Origin: Argyresthia goedartella | Taxonomy: Eukaryota; Arthropoda; Insecta; Lepidoptera; Argyresthiidae | NCBI GenBank assembly: GCA_949825045.1 | Contig: OX463824.1 | Coordinates: 30,970,001 to 31,034,000, forward strand | Direction: 5' to 3' | Length of the DNA: 64,000 nucleotides | Part shown: piece after piece, positions 1 to 10,709 of the stretch | Position numbering within the stretch: position 1 is the first letter of the stretch | How the letters are laid out: each line of letters starts with the position of its first letter | Notes under the pieces: model-generated | Databases searched by the model: none | Told to the model about the DNA's origin: nothing | What the model saw: only the letters and a program-made list of their open reading frames with translations | Translations under genes and position numbers: made by a program

Positions 1-350
1 GCTGGCGAGTTTTTTAACACTCTTGGATTATAGCATTTATTGTTATTTAATTCAATAATAAAATTAAAATAATAAAAAAACATATTAACCCCAAATAAAC
101 ATTGTAGAACTAATTATCCAGGACGAACCGCGAGATTGTAATCCCAACACACCGCTCCCTGCAGCTGGTGACTGTCTGTCTGTCTAGCAGGACGACTCTG
201 GTTTGTCTGTAGATAAATACATGTCAGCCCTTATGGCTTCTCAGTAAGCCCCCGGATATCGTTCTACGGAACTAGAGGATACATGGCTGTTTGGTTTGGG
301 CTCAGTATAAATATTAAGTACGTAAACAAAGCCCCCGTTGGAATGATAAC
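1..350. other. Non-coding, nothing recognised
   Basis: AT-rich sequence with a short GTCT run near 175-185. I see no gene or mobile-element end before the minisatellite begins. Confidence 0.5.
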
Positions 351-1136
351 TACATACTCTTGCTCAAACGGCTAGGGTTGTCGCTTAGCGCCGAGCTAGA
401 CCGTACATCGTACATATTCTTGCTCCAACGGCTAGGTTTGTCACTGAGCGCCGAGCCAGACCGTACATCGTACATACTCCTGCTCAAACGGCTAGGGTTG
501 TCGCTTAGCGCGGCGCCAGACCGTACATCGTACATACTCTTGCTCAAACGGCTAGGTTTGTCGCTGAGCGCCGAGCCAGACCGTACATCGTACATACTCT
601 TGCTCAAACGGCTAGGTTTGTCGCTGAGCGCTGAGCCAGACCGTACATCGTACTTACTCTTGTTCAAACGGCTAGGGTTGTCGCTTAGCGCCGAGCTAGA
701 CCGTACATCGTACCTACTCTTGCTCAAACGGCTAGGGTTGTCGCTTAGCGCCGAGCCAGACCGTACATCGTACATACACTTGCTCAAACGGCTAGGGTTG
801 TCACTTAGCGCCGAGCTAGACCGTACATCGTACCTACTATTGCTCAAACGGCTAGGGTTGTCGCTTAGCGCCGAGCTAGACCGTACATCGTACCTACTCT
901 TGCTCAAACGGCTAGGGTTGTCGCTTAGCGCCGAGCTAGACCATACATCGTACATACTCTTGCTCAAACGGCTAGGGTTATCGCTTAGCGCCGAGCCAGA
1001 CCGTACATCGTATATACTCTTGCTCAAACGGCTAGGATTGTCGCTTAGCGCCGAGCCAGACCGTACATCGTACATACTCTTGCTCAAACGGCTAGGTTTG
1101 TCGCTGAGCGCCGAGCCAGACCGTACATCGTACATA
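351..1136. repeat. 60-bp minisatellite, about 13 units
   Basis: Thirteen head-to-tail copies of a 60-bp unit that contains CTCAAACGGCTAGG and AGACCGTACATCGTAC. The copies differ only by point substitutions and no unit has gained or lost a base. Because 60 is divisible by three and the unit lacks stops in one frame per strand, long open frames of about 260 codons appear on both strands. Each would be a 20-residue repeat (for example DVRSGSALSDNPSRLSKS on the - strand). I regard both frames as by-products of the array, since there is no signal peptide, no flanking coding context and the two frames compete. Confidence 0.95.
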
Positions 1137-1954
1137 CATCGCAGTTGTGTTGCTGCACAATAAAGTAGGTATCTAATTAATACCGATAAGTTATAGCGGA
1201 ATAATGTTAGTGGAAACTATAGAAATTTTAAGTTATGGTAATCTCCGTTGATAAACCTAAAGATTACTTTACGATTACGTCGTCCATTGGAGAAAGGAAT
1301 CTAAAATATCGTCGTGTACTTGCAGTGACAGCTGATAAGGTCAACAAAAAAAACGGTTGTGGTCATAGTACATTATTATGATGATGAGGACAATGTCAAA
1401 ATTTACAATAACAAAAACAATAACGACGTAACAAAATTGATATCGAGAATTCGAGAGTTACAACCACGCCGCGACAGCTGTGAGTGGGCATATCCAGACA
1501 GACTGATTATGATTTGATTACTTTTTTGTGGGCCGTACGGACGTGTGTGAGTAAAGATAGACATTTCAGATTCCTTTCTCCATTGAACGAGGCAATAATG
1601 ATCTATTGGTACATCGTGTGCCGTGTCGCTGTGCGCGGCGCAAGTCACAATGATAATCCGGGCAGGGCGTCTTCTGAAAAGCCCGTGGGGTATAACGCTG
1701 GAGCGCGTTGTGTCCCACGGACTTTCCTGAATTGCGAAACGCCCGAAAGGCCAGTGCTCTACAGCGCGATGCTGGTTTTCAACGCTCACTCACATTGTCA
1801 ATTCATCATCTGAATAGCCCGTGGGGTACAGCGCCTGCGACGTTTGGTCCCTATGGCTTTTCGTGAATTAGCTTCTAATTAAAAAACCGGAGCGCGTCCT
1901 CGCGCCTATGTATTTCCTAATTCTAGTAATTCAAAATATATACTGTCCACTGTC
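1137..1954. other. Non-coding, nothing recognised
   Basis: Unique-looking sequence. Two opposed open frames near 1403-1813 overlap each other, have no recognisable motif and are probably chance. Confidence 0.4.
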
Positions 1955-2337
1955 CAGGGAAGTTATCACAACCTTTTAGCGATTCAGATTAGGTTCAAAA
2001 CATAAACATCACCATGGCAACAATTTTCTTCATAGTGGTCTTTATTTACCTGAAACCAAGACTTGTTTAAGACGGTCCAGGGGGGTTACCACAATCTTTT
2101 TCCGATTCAAATTAGGTTCAAAACAAGAACATCACCATGGCAACCATTTCCATTCCAATTCGCCATAATGGGCTTTATTTACCTAATACTACGACTTGTT
2201 TTAAGACGGTCACGGTAATTTTGCGGATCAAATTAGGTACCTAATCTGAATCGGCATAAGACGTTGTGGTAACCCCTCTATTCATTTTGCTGATCCGCTT
2301 AGGTTCCTAAACAGAATCGGCATGCATGTACAAAGGT
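1955..2337 (+). mobile_element. MITE of the CAGGGGGGTTACC family (outer copy, interrupted)
   Basis: The left end reads CAGGGAAGTTATCACAACC and continues with the family interior (AACATCACCATGGCAAC, TTTATTTACCTGA, GACGGTC). The family interior resumes after the inner copy as TTTTGCTGATCCG...GAATCGGCAT, after which this copy loses similarity and lacks its right TIR. It was therefore split by a second member of its own family at 2078-2280. Confidence 0.7.
2078..2280 (+). mobile_element. MITE of the CAGGGGGGTTACC family (inner, complete copy)
   Basis: The left TIR CAGGGGGGTTACCACAA is mirrored at the right end by TTGTGGTAACCCCTCTA. Inside are CCGATTCAAATTAGG on the left and CTAATCTGAATCGG on the right, so the whole 200-bp element is roughly palindromic. 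Flanks are GTC and TTC, compatible with an imperfect 3-bp duplication. A third copy at 36490-36684 has a clean TAC duplication. No coding capacity. The superfamily is uncertain; a 3-bp duplication would fit PIF/Harbinger. Confidence 0.8.
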
Positions 2338-2504
2338 TAGCTTATCTCTGTGACTGTGTGTGCGAGAATCGCACTTTTCTAATAAGATAATCACTTTTCT
2401 ATGAAGCTTGCCGGGCGTGGTTCGGAGGTCATACGTTTTTTGAAGTTTCTGATTCAAAAGTCTGCGCAATTTCTAACTTGATTCTGATAACGTTGTAAAA
2501 TAAT

Positions 2505-2757
2505 AGGTCAAGTGCGATGTCCGAACCATCGTACAAAGAATAAAGGAACAAATAACCGGACACCCTTCGATTTAAAAAAACGCATGTTGTTCGTTAATTT
2601 TTGCTGCGGCAACAGAAATGCACATTCTGTGAAAATTTCAACTTTCTCTCTATTACGGTTTATTTATGAGATGCAGTCCGCTGACGGACAGACTGACGTC
2701 CAGCGGAGGCTTAGTAATAGGGTTCCCGTTGGCAACGGGTACGGAGCCCTAAAAACG
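2505..2757 (-). mobile_element. (GTCY)n-type lepidopteran repeat, short copy
   Basis: Read on the - strand it begins TTTTAGGGCTCCGTACCCG, then ACTAAGCCTCCGCTG and a degenerate GTCY run (CAGTCTGTCCGTC), then TTGAAATTTTCACAGAAT. It ends with GTGCGATG..ACTTGACC, a decayed form of the usual tail of this family. It resembles the (GTCY)n microsatellite-bearing elements reported from Lepidoptera as MINE-2 (family name from memory). Confidence 0.7.
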
Positions 2758-3570
2758 TAAACGAACTTATAGTTTGTCAAACTGTCACATTATCTCCATA
2801 ATGGAAGATCAGCAATTGTAAGGTGACCTAACCGCAAAGGCAATGATTATTTAAAATTATATTCCTACTTACTTTCGTTACTTTAAAATATTTTTAGTAT
2901 CGAAAAAGAAACTTCGCGGAACTGGCGGGGTTTCTTTTCCGATTTTAGTGAAAAATGGTAAAAAGCTAATTGATAAGATTTAAGGATTAAATCAAAATCA
3001 AAAAGAGTTTATTTCCATAAGAAACACATAGGTAACATTTGGAGAATGTCAAATCTTAAACTAACACATGTTTAAGGTACATGGAAATATAGAACTCAAT
3101 TTGAATTCCGTCACCTCAATGTTTTAGATGCTGGAGGCAAAGAGGCGACTAGATTGATATGGAGCTCTAAAAGAGGAAAATTTAGGCATAAAATTATGAG
3201 AATACTCACTAATTTTATATCAAAACTATTTTGTTAGGTACCTTTTTAATACAATATAGACTATGTTCAGTTTTTTTTACGATCGAGGCAGTTTATTAAA
3301 AGTAAAAAGTAAATATTGTTTATTCACAAAATATACGTGTTACGTGCTGATGGATCCCTGTCTCCCTAACTAGTTTAAACTATATATAGGGACACACAAT
3401 AATGCAGTCGTGTAACGACACAGAATTTAAACTAGATTATCTCATTGTGAATAACATATATTTTTTTAGACCGATGCATTTACTGGAAGCACGGAAATAA
3501 TTTTATATATTTTTTTGCTAAAGCGCTCTTCACTAGTTTTGTGTGATCTTGGGCATAAAGAACCTGTATC
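2758..3570. other. Non-coding, nothing recognised
   Basis: AT-rich sequence without a gene. A loose inverted similarity (TTTATTCACAAAATATA near 3318 versus TTGTGAATAACATATAT near 3446) may mark an old MITE but is too weak to call. Confidence 0.4.
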
Positions 3571-3574
3571 TTAA

Positions 3575-3768
3575 GATGGGTCCAGACATGTTATTTTGTC
3601 CGTAACGTACCTCCGTACCGTATCAGCTTCGCGCCCGTTCGGTACGGATCGGTGGTACGGCGCGTCTCGATCGCAGCCGATCCGGGCGTCCAAACTAGCG
3701 TTCTTGGATCGCGACGCTGATACGATACGGAGGTACGTTACGGGCAACAGAACATGTCTGGACCCACC
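3575..3768. mobile_element. piggyBac-like MITE with TTAA duplications
   Basis: This is a 194-bp foldback element. The left arm GATGGGTCCAGACATGTT is mirrored at the right end by AACATGTCTGGACCCACC. The inverted similarity continues inward for about 50 bp through CGTAACGTACCTCCGTA and GTATCAGC. It is flanked on both sides by TTAA (3571-3574 and 3769-3772), the target used by piggyBac transposases. The interior is unusually GC- and CpG-rich compared with its surroundings. It has no coding capacity and would depend on a transposase supplied elsewhere. Confidence 0.85.
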
Positions 3769-3772
3769 TTAA

Positions 3773-4143
3773 AGTGCTACGAAAAAAATGGGGTTTTTTT
3801 GGAATCTATTTACTCCGCCATGAAGTTATTGAATCAGTCATGAAAACGCGATTGGATGAAATTTTCTCGATAGAATTTAATTACGAAACCACCTATAAAT
3901 TATTTTATTTTTTCCTGTAATTCTGAAATTCTAACTAATTTCATTGTGGAACTGCGTTCAAAATGTACATAATATGCATTCGCAAAATCTACTTAAAAAA
4001 CTTTTTAACAAAATAGCGTAGTTTATTTTTAAACAATTATTCTGTGGTTTAGCGCTTCGTTTTTTAATTTTTTTCGATTCCGTCCCTCTCACACTGCGGG
4101 TCTTTCCGCCTGGAGTAACGGGGACCTTTGCACGGACGAGGTA
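3773..4143 (+). repeat. Dispersed repeat 'Y', copy 1
   Basis: About 370 bp that reappears in inverse orientation at 20823-21215. Shared landmarks are TACGAAAAAAATGGGG, ATTTCATTGTGGAACTGCGT, CTGTGGTTTAGCGC and CACTGCGGGTCTTTCCGCC. Nothing coding is conserved between the copies. The piggyBac-like MITE sits in a TTAA at its left edge. Confidence 0.75.
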
Positions 4144-4474
4144 TCGCCTTAAGGGTTGTAGGTGCCCCGATCGATATAAGGTAATGTAACAACAGTTACT
4201 GTAATTAGAAACATGATCAGTTAATTGTGCTTATTATTTCATATTTTTTTTAAAGATCTTTTAAAGATCAAAAAGATTTCTTAGGTACATATTTTTCTTA
4301 AATTGTATGAAAACTAAGATTCCAAAAATCATTTAACTATCTTAAGACGTTGTTCGGTGTTTATTTAATCAAGAGATTGTAACCACTTCACGGTAACTCA
4401 AATTGTAATTGGAGATAATTTATTAATCCTATTATGGGATATAAAGGAGCTTTGAGCCACAAACAAAAAACAAA

Positions 4475-4740
4475 CGACGATCGGTTTAGCCTGCCTGTGA
4501 CCCTGCCTACGAAGCTGACGGTCCTGGGTTCGAATCCCGGTAAAGGCAAATATTTGTGTGATGAGCATGAATATTTATTTCTTAGTCTTGGATATTTTCT
4601 CTATATTTACATAAGTATTTATCTCTATTAAATATATCGTCGTCTAGTACCCATAACACAAGCCATAATGAGCTTACTATGGGCCTAGTTCGATATGTGG
4701 AAGATTGTCCTCTAATATTCATATATCTATTTATTTTAAA
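4475..4740 (+). mobile_element. tRNA-headed SINE, family 1
   Basis: A tRNA-like head with a B-box-like GGGTTCGAATCCCGG is followed by the family body (GGCAAATATTTGT, TATTTATCTCTAT, GTCGTCTAGTACCCATAACA, GGGCCTAGTTCGAT) and an AT-rich tail. Two other copies lie near 21.8 kb and 49.2 kb. It is transcribed by RNA polymerase III when active and has no protein product. Confidence 0.75.
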
Positions 4741-5020
4741 TAAAAAAAAACAAAGGCAATGAGTAAAACTGAAGTTCAGAGCCTTTTAAGAAGGATTTTT
4801 GGATCGATGGGCCTCAGGCAATGCCTACAGGGCCGCTCGTGGTATGAGGATTTGTCTCACGGGAGAACACCAGACTTGGAGTAAAAGCCTGGCAGTTGGA
4901 TAGGCTGGTCATTTAAAATTCATAATAAAAAAGTAAAAAGCTCTTTGTGCGCTTTCAAGTCGCATTATGATTCTCCACCCTAGACCGGAATACATTAAGC
5001 AACAATAGATTCAATGTTAC

Positions 5021-5237
5021 CGGCCAAACCCGATTTCAGGACAAACTAGTTTTGCCTAGGATAAGTTTATTTTCATTGGTACTCTGCTGCCCTATGATAA
5101 TACTGCAGCATTTTCCCTGATAGTATCTGTGTTATCACATTGCCCGAAACCCACATGGCAAAATAATGTCTGGCCAAAGTTATAAATAATAGTTTATCCT
5201 AGGCAAAACTAGTTTGTCCTGAAATCGGGTTTGGCCG
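5021..5237. mobile_element. MITE with 44-bp near-perfect TIRs
   Basis: The left end starts CGGCCAAACCCGATTTCAGG and the right end is its exact inverse complement for about 44 bp (through AAACTAGTTTTGCCTAGG). The flanks are GTTAC on the left and TTAAC on the right, so a TTA or TTAA duplication is possible but not clean. The 217-bp element carries no gene. The near-identity of its arms suggests a fairly recent origin. Confidence 0.85.
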
Positions 5238-5736
5238 TTAACATATATACAAGAAATAGTGACTGCCGATCCGCTGAGTGCCTTAGTTCCCTAAAAATAT
5301 ATATCATCCGCCTAAGAAGATCCCGCAATACCTATACGACACAAGATAAACCACAAACAGCTTAGTACACAAAGGAAGTATTTGCGTATGGCACACTTTT
5401 CCACTAATAAAGCAATGTATTATTCCCAACGACGAAGCAACATCGTTGAAGCTCGTCGAACAATAATATCACCTCTACGCCCATAACCGACGATAATCAT
5501 GGCAATCGATCTTTTTAAAACGTATAAAATGGTTACAGAACTCGTGGGAGGGTGATGAATCGATCTACTCAGGTTTCGAGTTCAAGTGATTTTGTTGCGA
5601 CGATCTATCATACTATAAGTGCTAATGATTTGATTGGATTTTATCATTATTATAAGGCATTACCCGTTGACCATTGAGTCGCCTATTTTCTTCAACACCC
5701 CCTTAAATACATATTTTGTCACAAACAAGTAAAAAC
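5238..5736. other. Non-coding, nothing recognised
   Basis: Unique-looking AT-rich DNA between two MITEs. Confidence 0.4.
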
Positions 5737-6033
5737 TTTTATCTACACACGTATCATAAACCCTCTTTACTGTGTCCAAAAACCGCACTTTACGACCAGC
5801 ATAATGAGAAACTTCTTGGTAAACACTCAAATAATGTACCCAAATTTGTTATATTATGACATTCAAATTTCGAACGCCGACGCCCGCCTGCGTGCCGCCC
5901 CTAGTTTGTCTGTGAAGTTCGTACTACTGAACAAGCTAAACAACTGCAGAGCAATGATCAATGCCATAATGCCGGTCGAACATGCGGTTCCTGAACACAT
6001 CAAAGAGAGCTTATGATATGTGTGTAGATAAAC
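5737..6033. mobile_element. MITE family 'W', copy 1
   Basis: The left end TTTATCTACACACGTATCAT is mirrored at the right by ATGATATGTGTGTAGATAAA. The interior has GACATTCAAATTTCGAACGC, CCCCTAGTTTGTCTGTGAAG and CATGCGGTTCCTGAACACAT. Copies recur at 10237 and 53874. Short open frames of 66-70 codons on both strands are kept between copies, but I take them as chance within a young family. The sequence beyond the right arm (CATAATTAGGCATTATG...CATAAACTACTAT) is also shared, so the mobile unit may reach about 6090. Confidence 0.75.
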
Positions 6034-6283
6034 TATTTTATGTAACTGTACATAATTAGGCATTATGTAGCAGTCACATAAACTACTATTAAAATGTCAA
6101 AATGTTTGTTAGTCGCATCAAATAACGAACAACACGAAATGTAATAAATTAAAGGGGGTACCCATAAAAAAAAGGTGTTTAAATTTTAACACATAATACC
6201 ACACCACCATAATACCATACCACAGCGATAGGCAAATTATGTCACGATTCTAATATGATCGTAGATTTCGCAGCTATCATATG

Positions 6284-6370
6284 ATTGTGGTGGCGCAATT
6301 GGCTTACTGTCGGTCTCGCAATCTATATTTCTGGGTTCGAATCCACGTTGGGACATAATATTATTTTTTT
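6284..6370 (+). mobile_element. tRNA-like SINE fragment
   Basis: Has an A-box-like TGGCGCAATTGGCTTACTG, a B-box-like GGGTTCGAATCCACG and a following T-rich tract. This is the layout of a short tRNA-derived SINE head. No other copy of the body was seen in the window. Confidence 0.5.
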
Positions 6371-6439
6371 TGATTTTGTTTTATTTTTTTTTACGTATTA
6401 TGGTACGGAACCCCTCGTGTGTGAGCAAAACATTACATA

Positions 6440-6680
6440 GCATCGCCTGCGCATACGCCTTTTCCCATACAGGGTAGCAGAGGCACAATAGTGCCCAAGT
6501 TTATGACGTAACAGGGGGCTTGCCCATCGCCGCATCTATAGGTTCCACCGTTGGAACGTCCTCATAGTAAACGTAAGATAAATAACAAATCTCATTGGGA
6601 CATGATCAGCACCGGCTTCGAACCCGTATCTCCTGTGGGAAGCGGACATTAAACCAACTGCACCACGGAGCTCCATGGTT
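6440..6680 (-). mobile_element. tRNA-headed SINE, family 2 (variant tail)
   Basis: On the - strand the head reads GGAGCTCCGTGGTGCAGTTG...ACGGGTTCGAAGCCGG, followed by ATGAGATTTGTTATTTATC. It ends in a distinctive tail (GGCGATGGGCAAGCCCCCTG, TTGTGCC-like and GGGAAAAGGCG motifs). The same head with the same tail hosts the CACTA-like element at 40.6/48.1 kb. The copy at 27.5 kb has the same head but another tail. Confidence 0.7.
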
Positions 6681-8550
6681 ATTGAATGATCATTGTTTAT
6701 CCCTACCTTTTGATTTACAAATAAAGCATTGATTTGAATTGAAATGAATTTACTATCAATATATTAATATACTTGTAACACAGAACTATGACATAAACAC
6801 TTGTTCTTAGGTACCGCAGCCTTTAAAAAGTTTTGAAAGGTTATGTATGTATATAAATTCTTGTATTCTACTCAGAATATTCAAGCTAGTCTCGAGTTTC
6901 TCGGCAAATTGAAATTGATTTACACAATTTAGCTATCTAAAGCTGAATAATATGAAATGAAGATGTCCGAGCGACCTGATCAACACAATACTCGTACGTG
7001 GCTTATAACGACAGCATCAGAACGAGTTCATTTAATATTATATTTATGTATGTAAAAATAAGAACAAAGAACAAAGCAAAAATAGTAATGATTTAAAGTA
7101 TTAATTGGACAGCCATATTCCCCTTATGCCTCCACCCGATACCCTTGCCTGTAGATTCGAAGGCTCATTAAAATTAATGAAGAATTTCAATCATATATCA
7201 CCGAACGATTTCATTAGCATTTCCGTTTTGTACAACACTAAATCTGTGCGCTTGGATTCGTGACGTCGCTGAGGCGTTCTAAGGTGATTGCATTACGGCG
7301 AGGTGCACAGATAATGTCTTGTATATCTAGTGAAGAAACCGTTGTATAGGAAGCCATTTTTGTAGATTACCTCCATTACTTTTATTCTTTTCGTTGCTCG
7401 CCCACTCGAGTCGCCCAGCCTTCGGAGTTTTTTTGAAAAATTGATTCTCGCTCGTTATTTTTTAATGTTCTTCGCCGTGTGGGTTTTTTTCTTTCTCGGT
7501 AATGTAGTGATATAAAATATGGCTCCAGTGAGATAATATTAGAATGTAGGACGGTTTGTTTTGTTTACATAATGTTCATTGTTTATTTATTAGTCTTATT
7601 ATACTGTCCCGTGTTTTGGTTTTAGGTTTCCATACCTAAAATCCCTGCGGCGATAGCTAATTGTCGAAATGAAATCTTGCATGTATCTAATAATGTTTAT
7701 AAACTTTACAAGTGAAGACGTTTTTATATTTCAAATGAAAATCACAATCAAAAATATTTCTAAAGAAAAGTACATCTGTCGGTAAACTACGGTAAATTCC
7801 CCTGAAGTAAATAAAAAACACATAACTATTATTTTTCCCAACAAAAGTAAGAACAAAAGCTCTCAAAGCAAATCCTCAATAACGCCAGTTTTAACATCTT
7901 TCCAATGTTTTTATCTGCATAAACAAGAAAAAGCATAACAATAGAAAAGTTACAGCGAAGTTAGGAAGCAGCCATTATTATTTACCGGTAAGAAAAATAC
8001 TTCTAAAAACCCAATCACTTTCAGCACGAGAAAGGCTAATCTGAAGTTTTGGAAAGCGCTCTTTTTCAAAAGTTGGCCAATCCTTGAGCTGTTAGGAGAG
8101 CCCTTAAAGAAAAGTTTTGCAAACACTCGAACACCTGCCGTCGTCGATTTTGCCAAGGGAAGCTCAATAAATAAAAATATCAACAGTATGTACTTACTCT
8201 CCAAGATTGTATACGGTTACCTACCTACCCAGTTTTACAACGTTTATTGTATAGGACCTACCGTCACTTTTTATAAACATGACATAAACATTTACATATA
8301 GGCACATACATTGCTTCTGGCGCCACACTAGGACAACCTGTGTCGTTGGAACCAGAAACAGTGAAGTGACGTCACACACATATAAACATCCAGACCTGGG
8401 TTTTTTTTTGTATCCCCAGCCGGGAATTATGTAAGTAACATGCATAAATGATATCTTATTTGCTGGTATATTGCCACATAACATACTTAGGTATACCAAA
8501 ATAACATAACATCACTGTGATTAAACGAGGATTAAACATTACATCACTTT
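6681..8550. other. Non-coding; possible LINE tail only
   Basis: Near 6700-6755 a stretch ending AAATAAAGCATTGATTTGAATTGAAATG looks like the 3' end of an old non-LTR element with a pentamer-like tail (described, not counted as a family). The remainder has open frames under 95 codons without motifs. One at 7950-8204 is hydrophobic in part but is not convincing as a gene. Confidence 0.4.
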
Positions 8551-9203
8551 CTAGGGTTCCATACCCGAAGGGTGCCAAACGGGTCCGGTGGGCCCACTTA
8601 CTAAGCCTCCGCTGTCCGTCCGTCCGTCCGTCTGTCCGTCTGTCACCGGGCTCTACTGGTGAACCGAAATAGGTAGAGAGCTGATCTTTTTATAAAGGAT
8701 GTATTTCTATTGCCGCGATAACATAGCGGTTTTTAGGAATTAAAAGAAGTACTCATTAAAGAAATTATTGGTATGGCCATTAACTTAGCCATTTTGTTTT
8801 ATTTGTTTATAGGTGAAAACTGGACTCTCTCGATGATATCGGAAAAGATCTTCAAACGCAGATATTGAGTTTTCTGCTTAGTTATTTCTCGTTATACAAT
8901 TCATAATTGCTCATTCTAATTATAATAAATAATATAAAGTTTTGTTATCATATTTAATGTTATTTATGTAAACTAGTTACTCAATTTCTATCCACTTCCG
9001 GTTTCAATGAGCAAAGAGTTTCGTTAACCTGAGTACATATTTTAATACTTACATACGACATACACAAAACTCTTTTTCAATGTTTTTGTACGGCCTAAGG
9101 TATACTTGTCCAAAATTACATCGTTTACATTTTTCCGTATACAATAGTATGGAACCATTCGTGTGCGGGTCCGAACTCCTACTCTCACTTGACCGGTTTT
9201 ATT
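8551..9203 (+). mobile_element. (GTCY)n-type lepidopteran repeat, long copy
   Basis: Begins CTAGGGTTCCATACCCGAAG, then CCTCCGCTG and a run of GTCC/GTCT units (about 8616-8644). It ends GGAACCATTCGTGTGCGGGT...CACTTGACCGGTTTT, the typical tail. It shares its interior (GAGCAAAGAGTTTCGTTAAC) with the copy at 51963. No open reading frame of note, so it is a non-autonomous element. Confidence 0.8.
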
Positions 9204-9721
9204 CAAATAACTGTCAATAAATTCACCCTGACACATCACATAAAAATACATTATACGAAATAAAGGCTTCGCTGCACCTTCGCGGGAAAATATTCAAGCA
9301 CGGTCCCACCCTAATGACCAAAACATTTCATTCATTAAAATAACACCAATCACGCATGTCAGACATTGTCATCATGTCAAATTAAATGTCAAATTGACCG
9401 CCACAATACCCGTCGCCTCATTAATCCAAAATGTGGCTCCCGTAGAACCAAAATCGGACCGGTCAGGTCAGGTCAGGCCTTCAATTCTATTATCAAAATT
9501 GAAATTTCGGACAGTGACAGCACTGCGACCAGCTCCCGTGGCTCGAACCGCGCGACTGCGTTCATCGCGCATTTTATCGCGCCTAAGAAGTGTCAGTGAG
9601 TCGTGAATTTTGACATTTAGTCGCGATAAGCAAGCAGATAGGGCATTTGCTTAAAATTTAAAACTGAAGATAACAATTAAGAGAGAGACAACGATAGGCC
9701 TGTGAATAGAACATAAATCAA
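9204..9721. other. Non-coding; locally GC-richer
   Basis: 9390-9640 is more GC/CpG-rich than its surroundings and has a GGTCA triplet repeat at about 9460-9475. Two overlapping 70-77-codon frames carry no motif. It could be a fragment of an exon or promoter, but nothing supports that. Confidence 0.3.
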
Positions 9722-10106
9722 ACCTGGCCCCATTAATGTCCCCACCGAGGGGCACAGGCCTTAACCCGGATACGAGTAAGACGAAGCCATACTCCAGCAC
9801 GCTGGCTCAGTGCGGGTTGATGGAGGGGTTCTTTACTAACAAATAGCGATAGTAGCCGGGACCTGCAGCTTAACGTGTCATCCGACACCCTGAACGTCCG
9901 AACGTTGCTTCTCACACAGGAGACGCAGATTCGAATCCTGACCATGAACCAATGAGATAATTAATTTATCATAAGTACATACTTATGATAAATTAATTAT
10001 CATACATATATCAGATAAATTAATTGTCAGGATTCGAATAATGTTCAGGATTGGAATCTGCGTCTCCTGTGTGAGAAGCAAGCATTAGACCATGGAGCTC
10101 TGAATA
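9722..10106 (-). mobile_element. Rearranged SINE family 2 copy with internal inverted duplication
   Basis: Reading leftward from 10106 there is a SINE head (GAGCTCCATGGTCTAATGC, TTGCTTCTCACACAGGAG), then a palindrome at 9956-10001. A second SINE internal segment follows, with TCAGGATTCGAATCTGCG and CTGTGTGAGAAGC in the opposite sense, and then the regular SINE tail out to about 9722 (GGACATTAATGGGG). The copy therefore contains an inverted piece of its own head region, probably from a template-switch or strand-exchange event. Confidence 0.65.
9956..10001. repeat. 46-bp palindrome at the SINE junction
   Basis: Two 22-nt arms, GATAATTAATTTATCATAAG(TA) and its exact complement, are separated by only CA. 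It lies where the two inverted SINE pieces meet. Confidence 0.9.
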
Positions 10107-10236
10107 GAAATAAGTAAGTTTAAAATAGGAAATATCTGCACATCAAAAATACTGATTTGCACGGCAAATGTTAGATTGAACATGCAAGAACAACAAAAAA
10201 ATCCTTTAAACATAAACTTGAGTACACATAAAATAT

Positions 10237-10684
10237 TTTATCTACACACGTATCATAAACCCTCTTTACTGCGTTCAAAAACCGCACGTTACGATCAGCA
10301 TAATGTTAAACTACTTGGTAAAAACTCGTTTCGTATTTGGAAAACTACACATAATGGTCATTAAGTGTAGTTTTTCTACATATTATGACATTCAAATTTC
10401 GAACGCCGACGCCCGACTGCGTGCCGTCCCTAGTTTGTCTGTGAAGTTGGTACTGACATTCAAATTTCGAACGCCGACGCCCACCCCGGGTGGGCCACCC
10501 GCGTGCCGTCCCTAGTTTGTCTCTGAAGTTGGTACTGACATTCAAATTTCGAACGCCGACGCCCGTCTGCGTGAAGTTGGTACTAAAGAACAAGCTAAAC
10601 AATTGCAGAACCACAATGCCGGTCAAACATGCGGTTCCTGAACACATCAAAGAGAGCTTATGATATGTGTGTGTGTAGATAAAC
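10237..10684. mobile_element. MITE family 'W', copy 2, with internal triplication
   Basis: Same arms as copy 1 (TTTATCTACACACGTATCAT and the inverse near 10665-10684, here with an extra GT). The segment starting GACATTCAAATTTCGAACGC occurs three times (about 10387, 10455 and 10538), so the element is about 150 bp longer than its relatives. Confidence 0.75.
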
Positions 10685-10709
10685 TAGTGTATGTAACTGT
10701 TCATAATTA

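Noticed and set aside
350..1163. Two 260-codon open frames on opposite strands.
   Set aside because: They are by-products of a 60-bp tandem array; no start context, signal peptide or flanking gene.
1403..1813. Two opposed open frames of 109-128 codons.
   Set aside because: They overlap on opposite strands with no domain or family resemblance.
4500..4560. tRNA-like sequences with good B boxes (also near 6320, 21830, 27480, 49270, 54790 and 58810).
   Set aside because: None folds into a full cloverleaf by eye, and all are attached to repeated SINE bodies, so they are SINE heads rather than tRNA genes.
5804..6063. Short open frames conserved in three places (also near 10345 and 54018).
   Set aside because: They lie inside copies of a MITE family; similarity reflects recent common origin, not a gene.
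9390..9640. A GC-richer patch suggestive of a promoter or first exon.
   Set aside because: No TATA, splice or coding signal can be defended; the open frames overlap in different registers.
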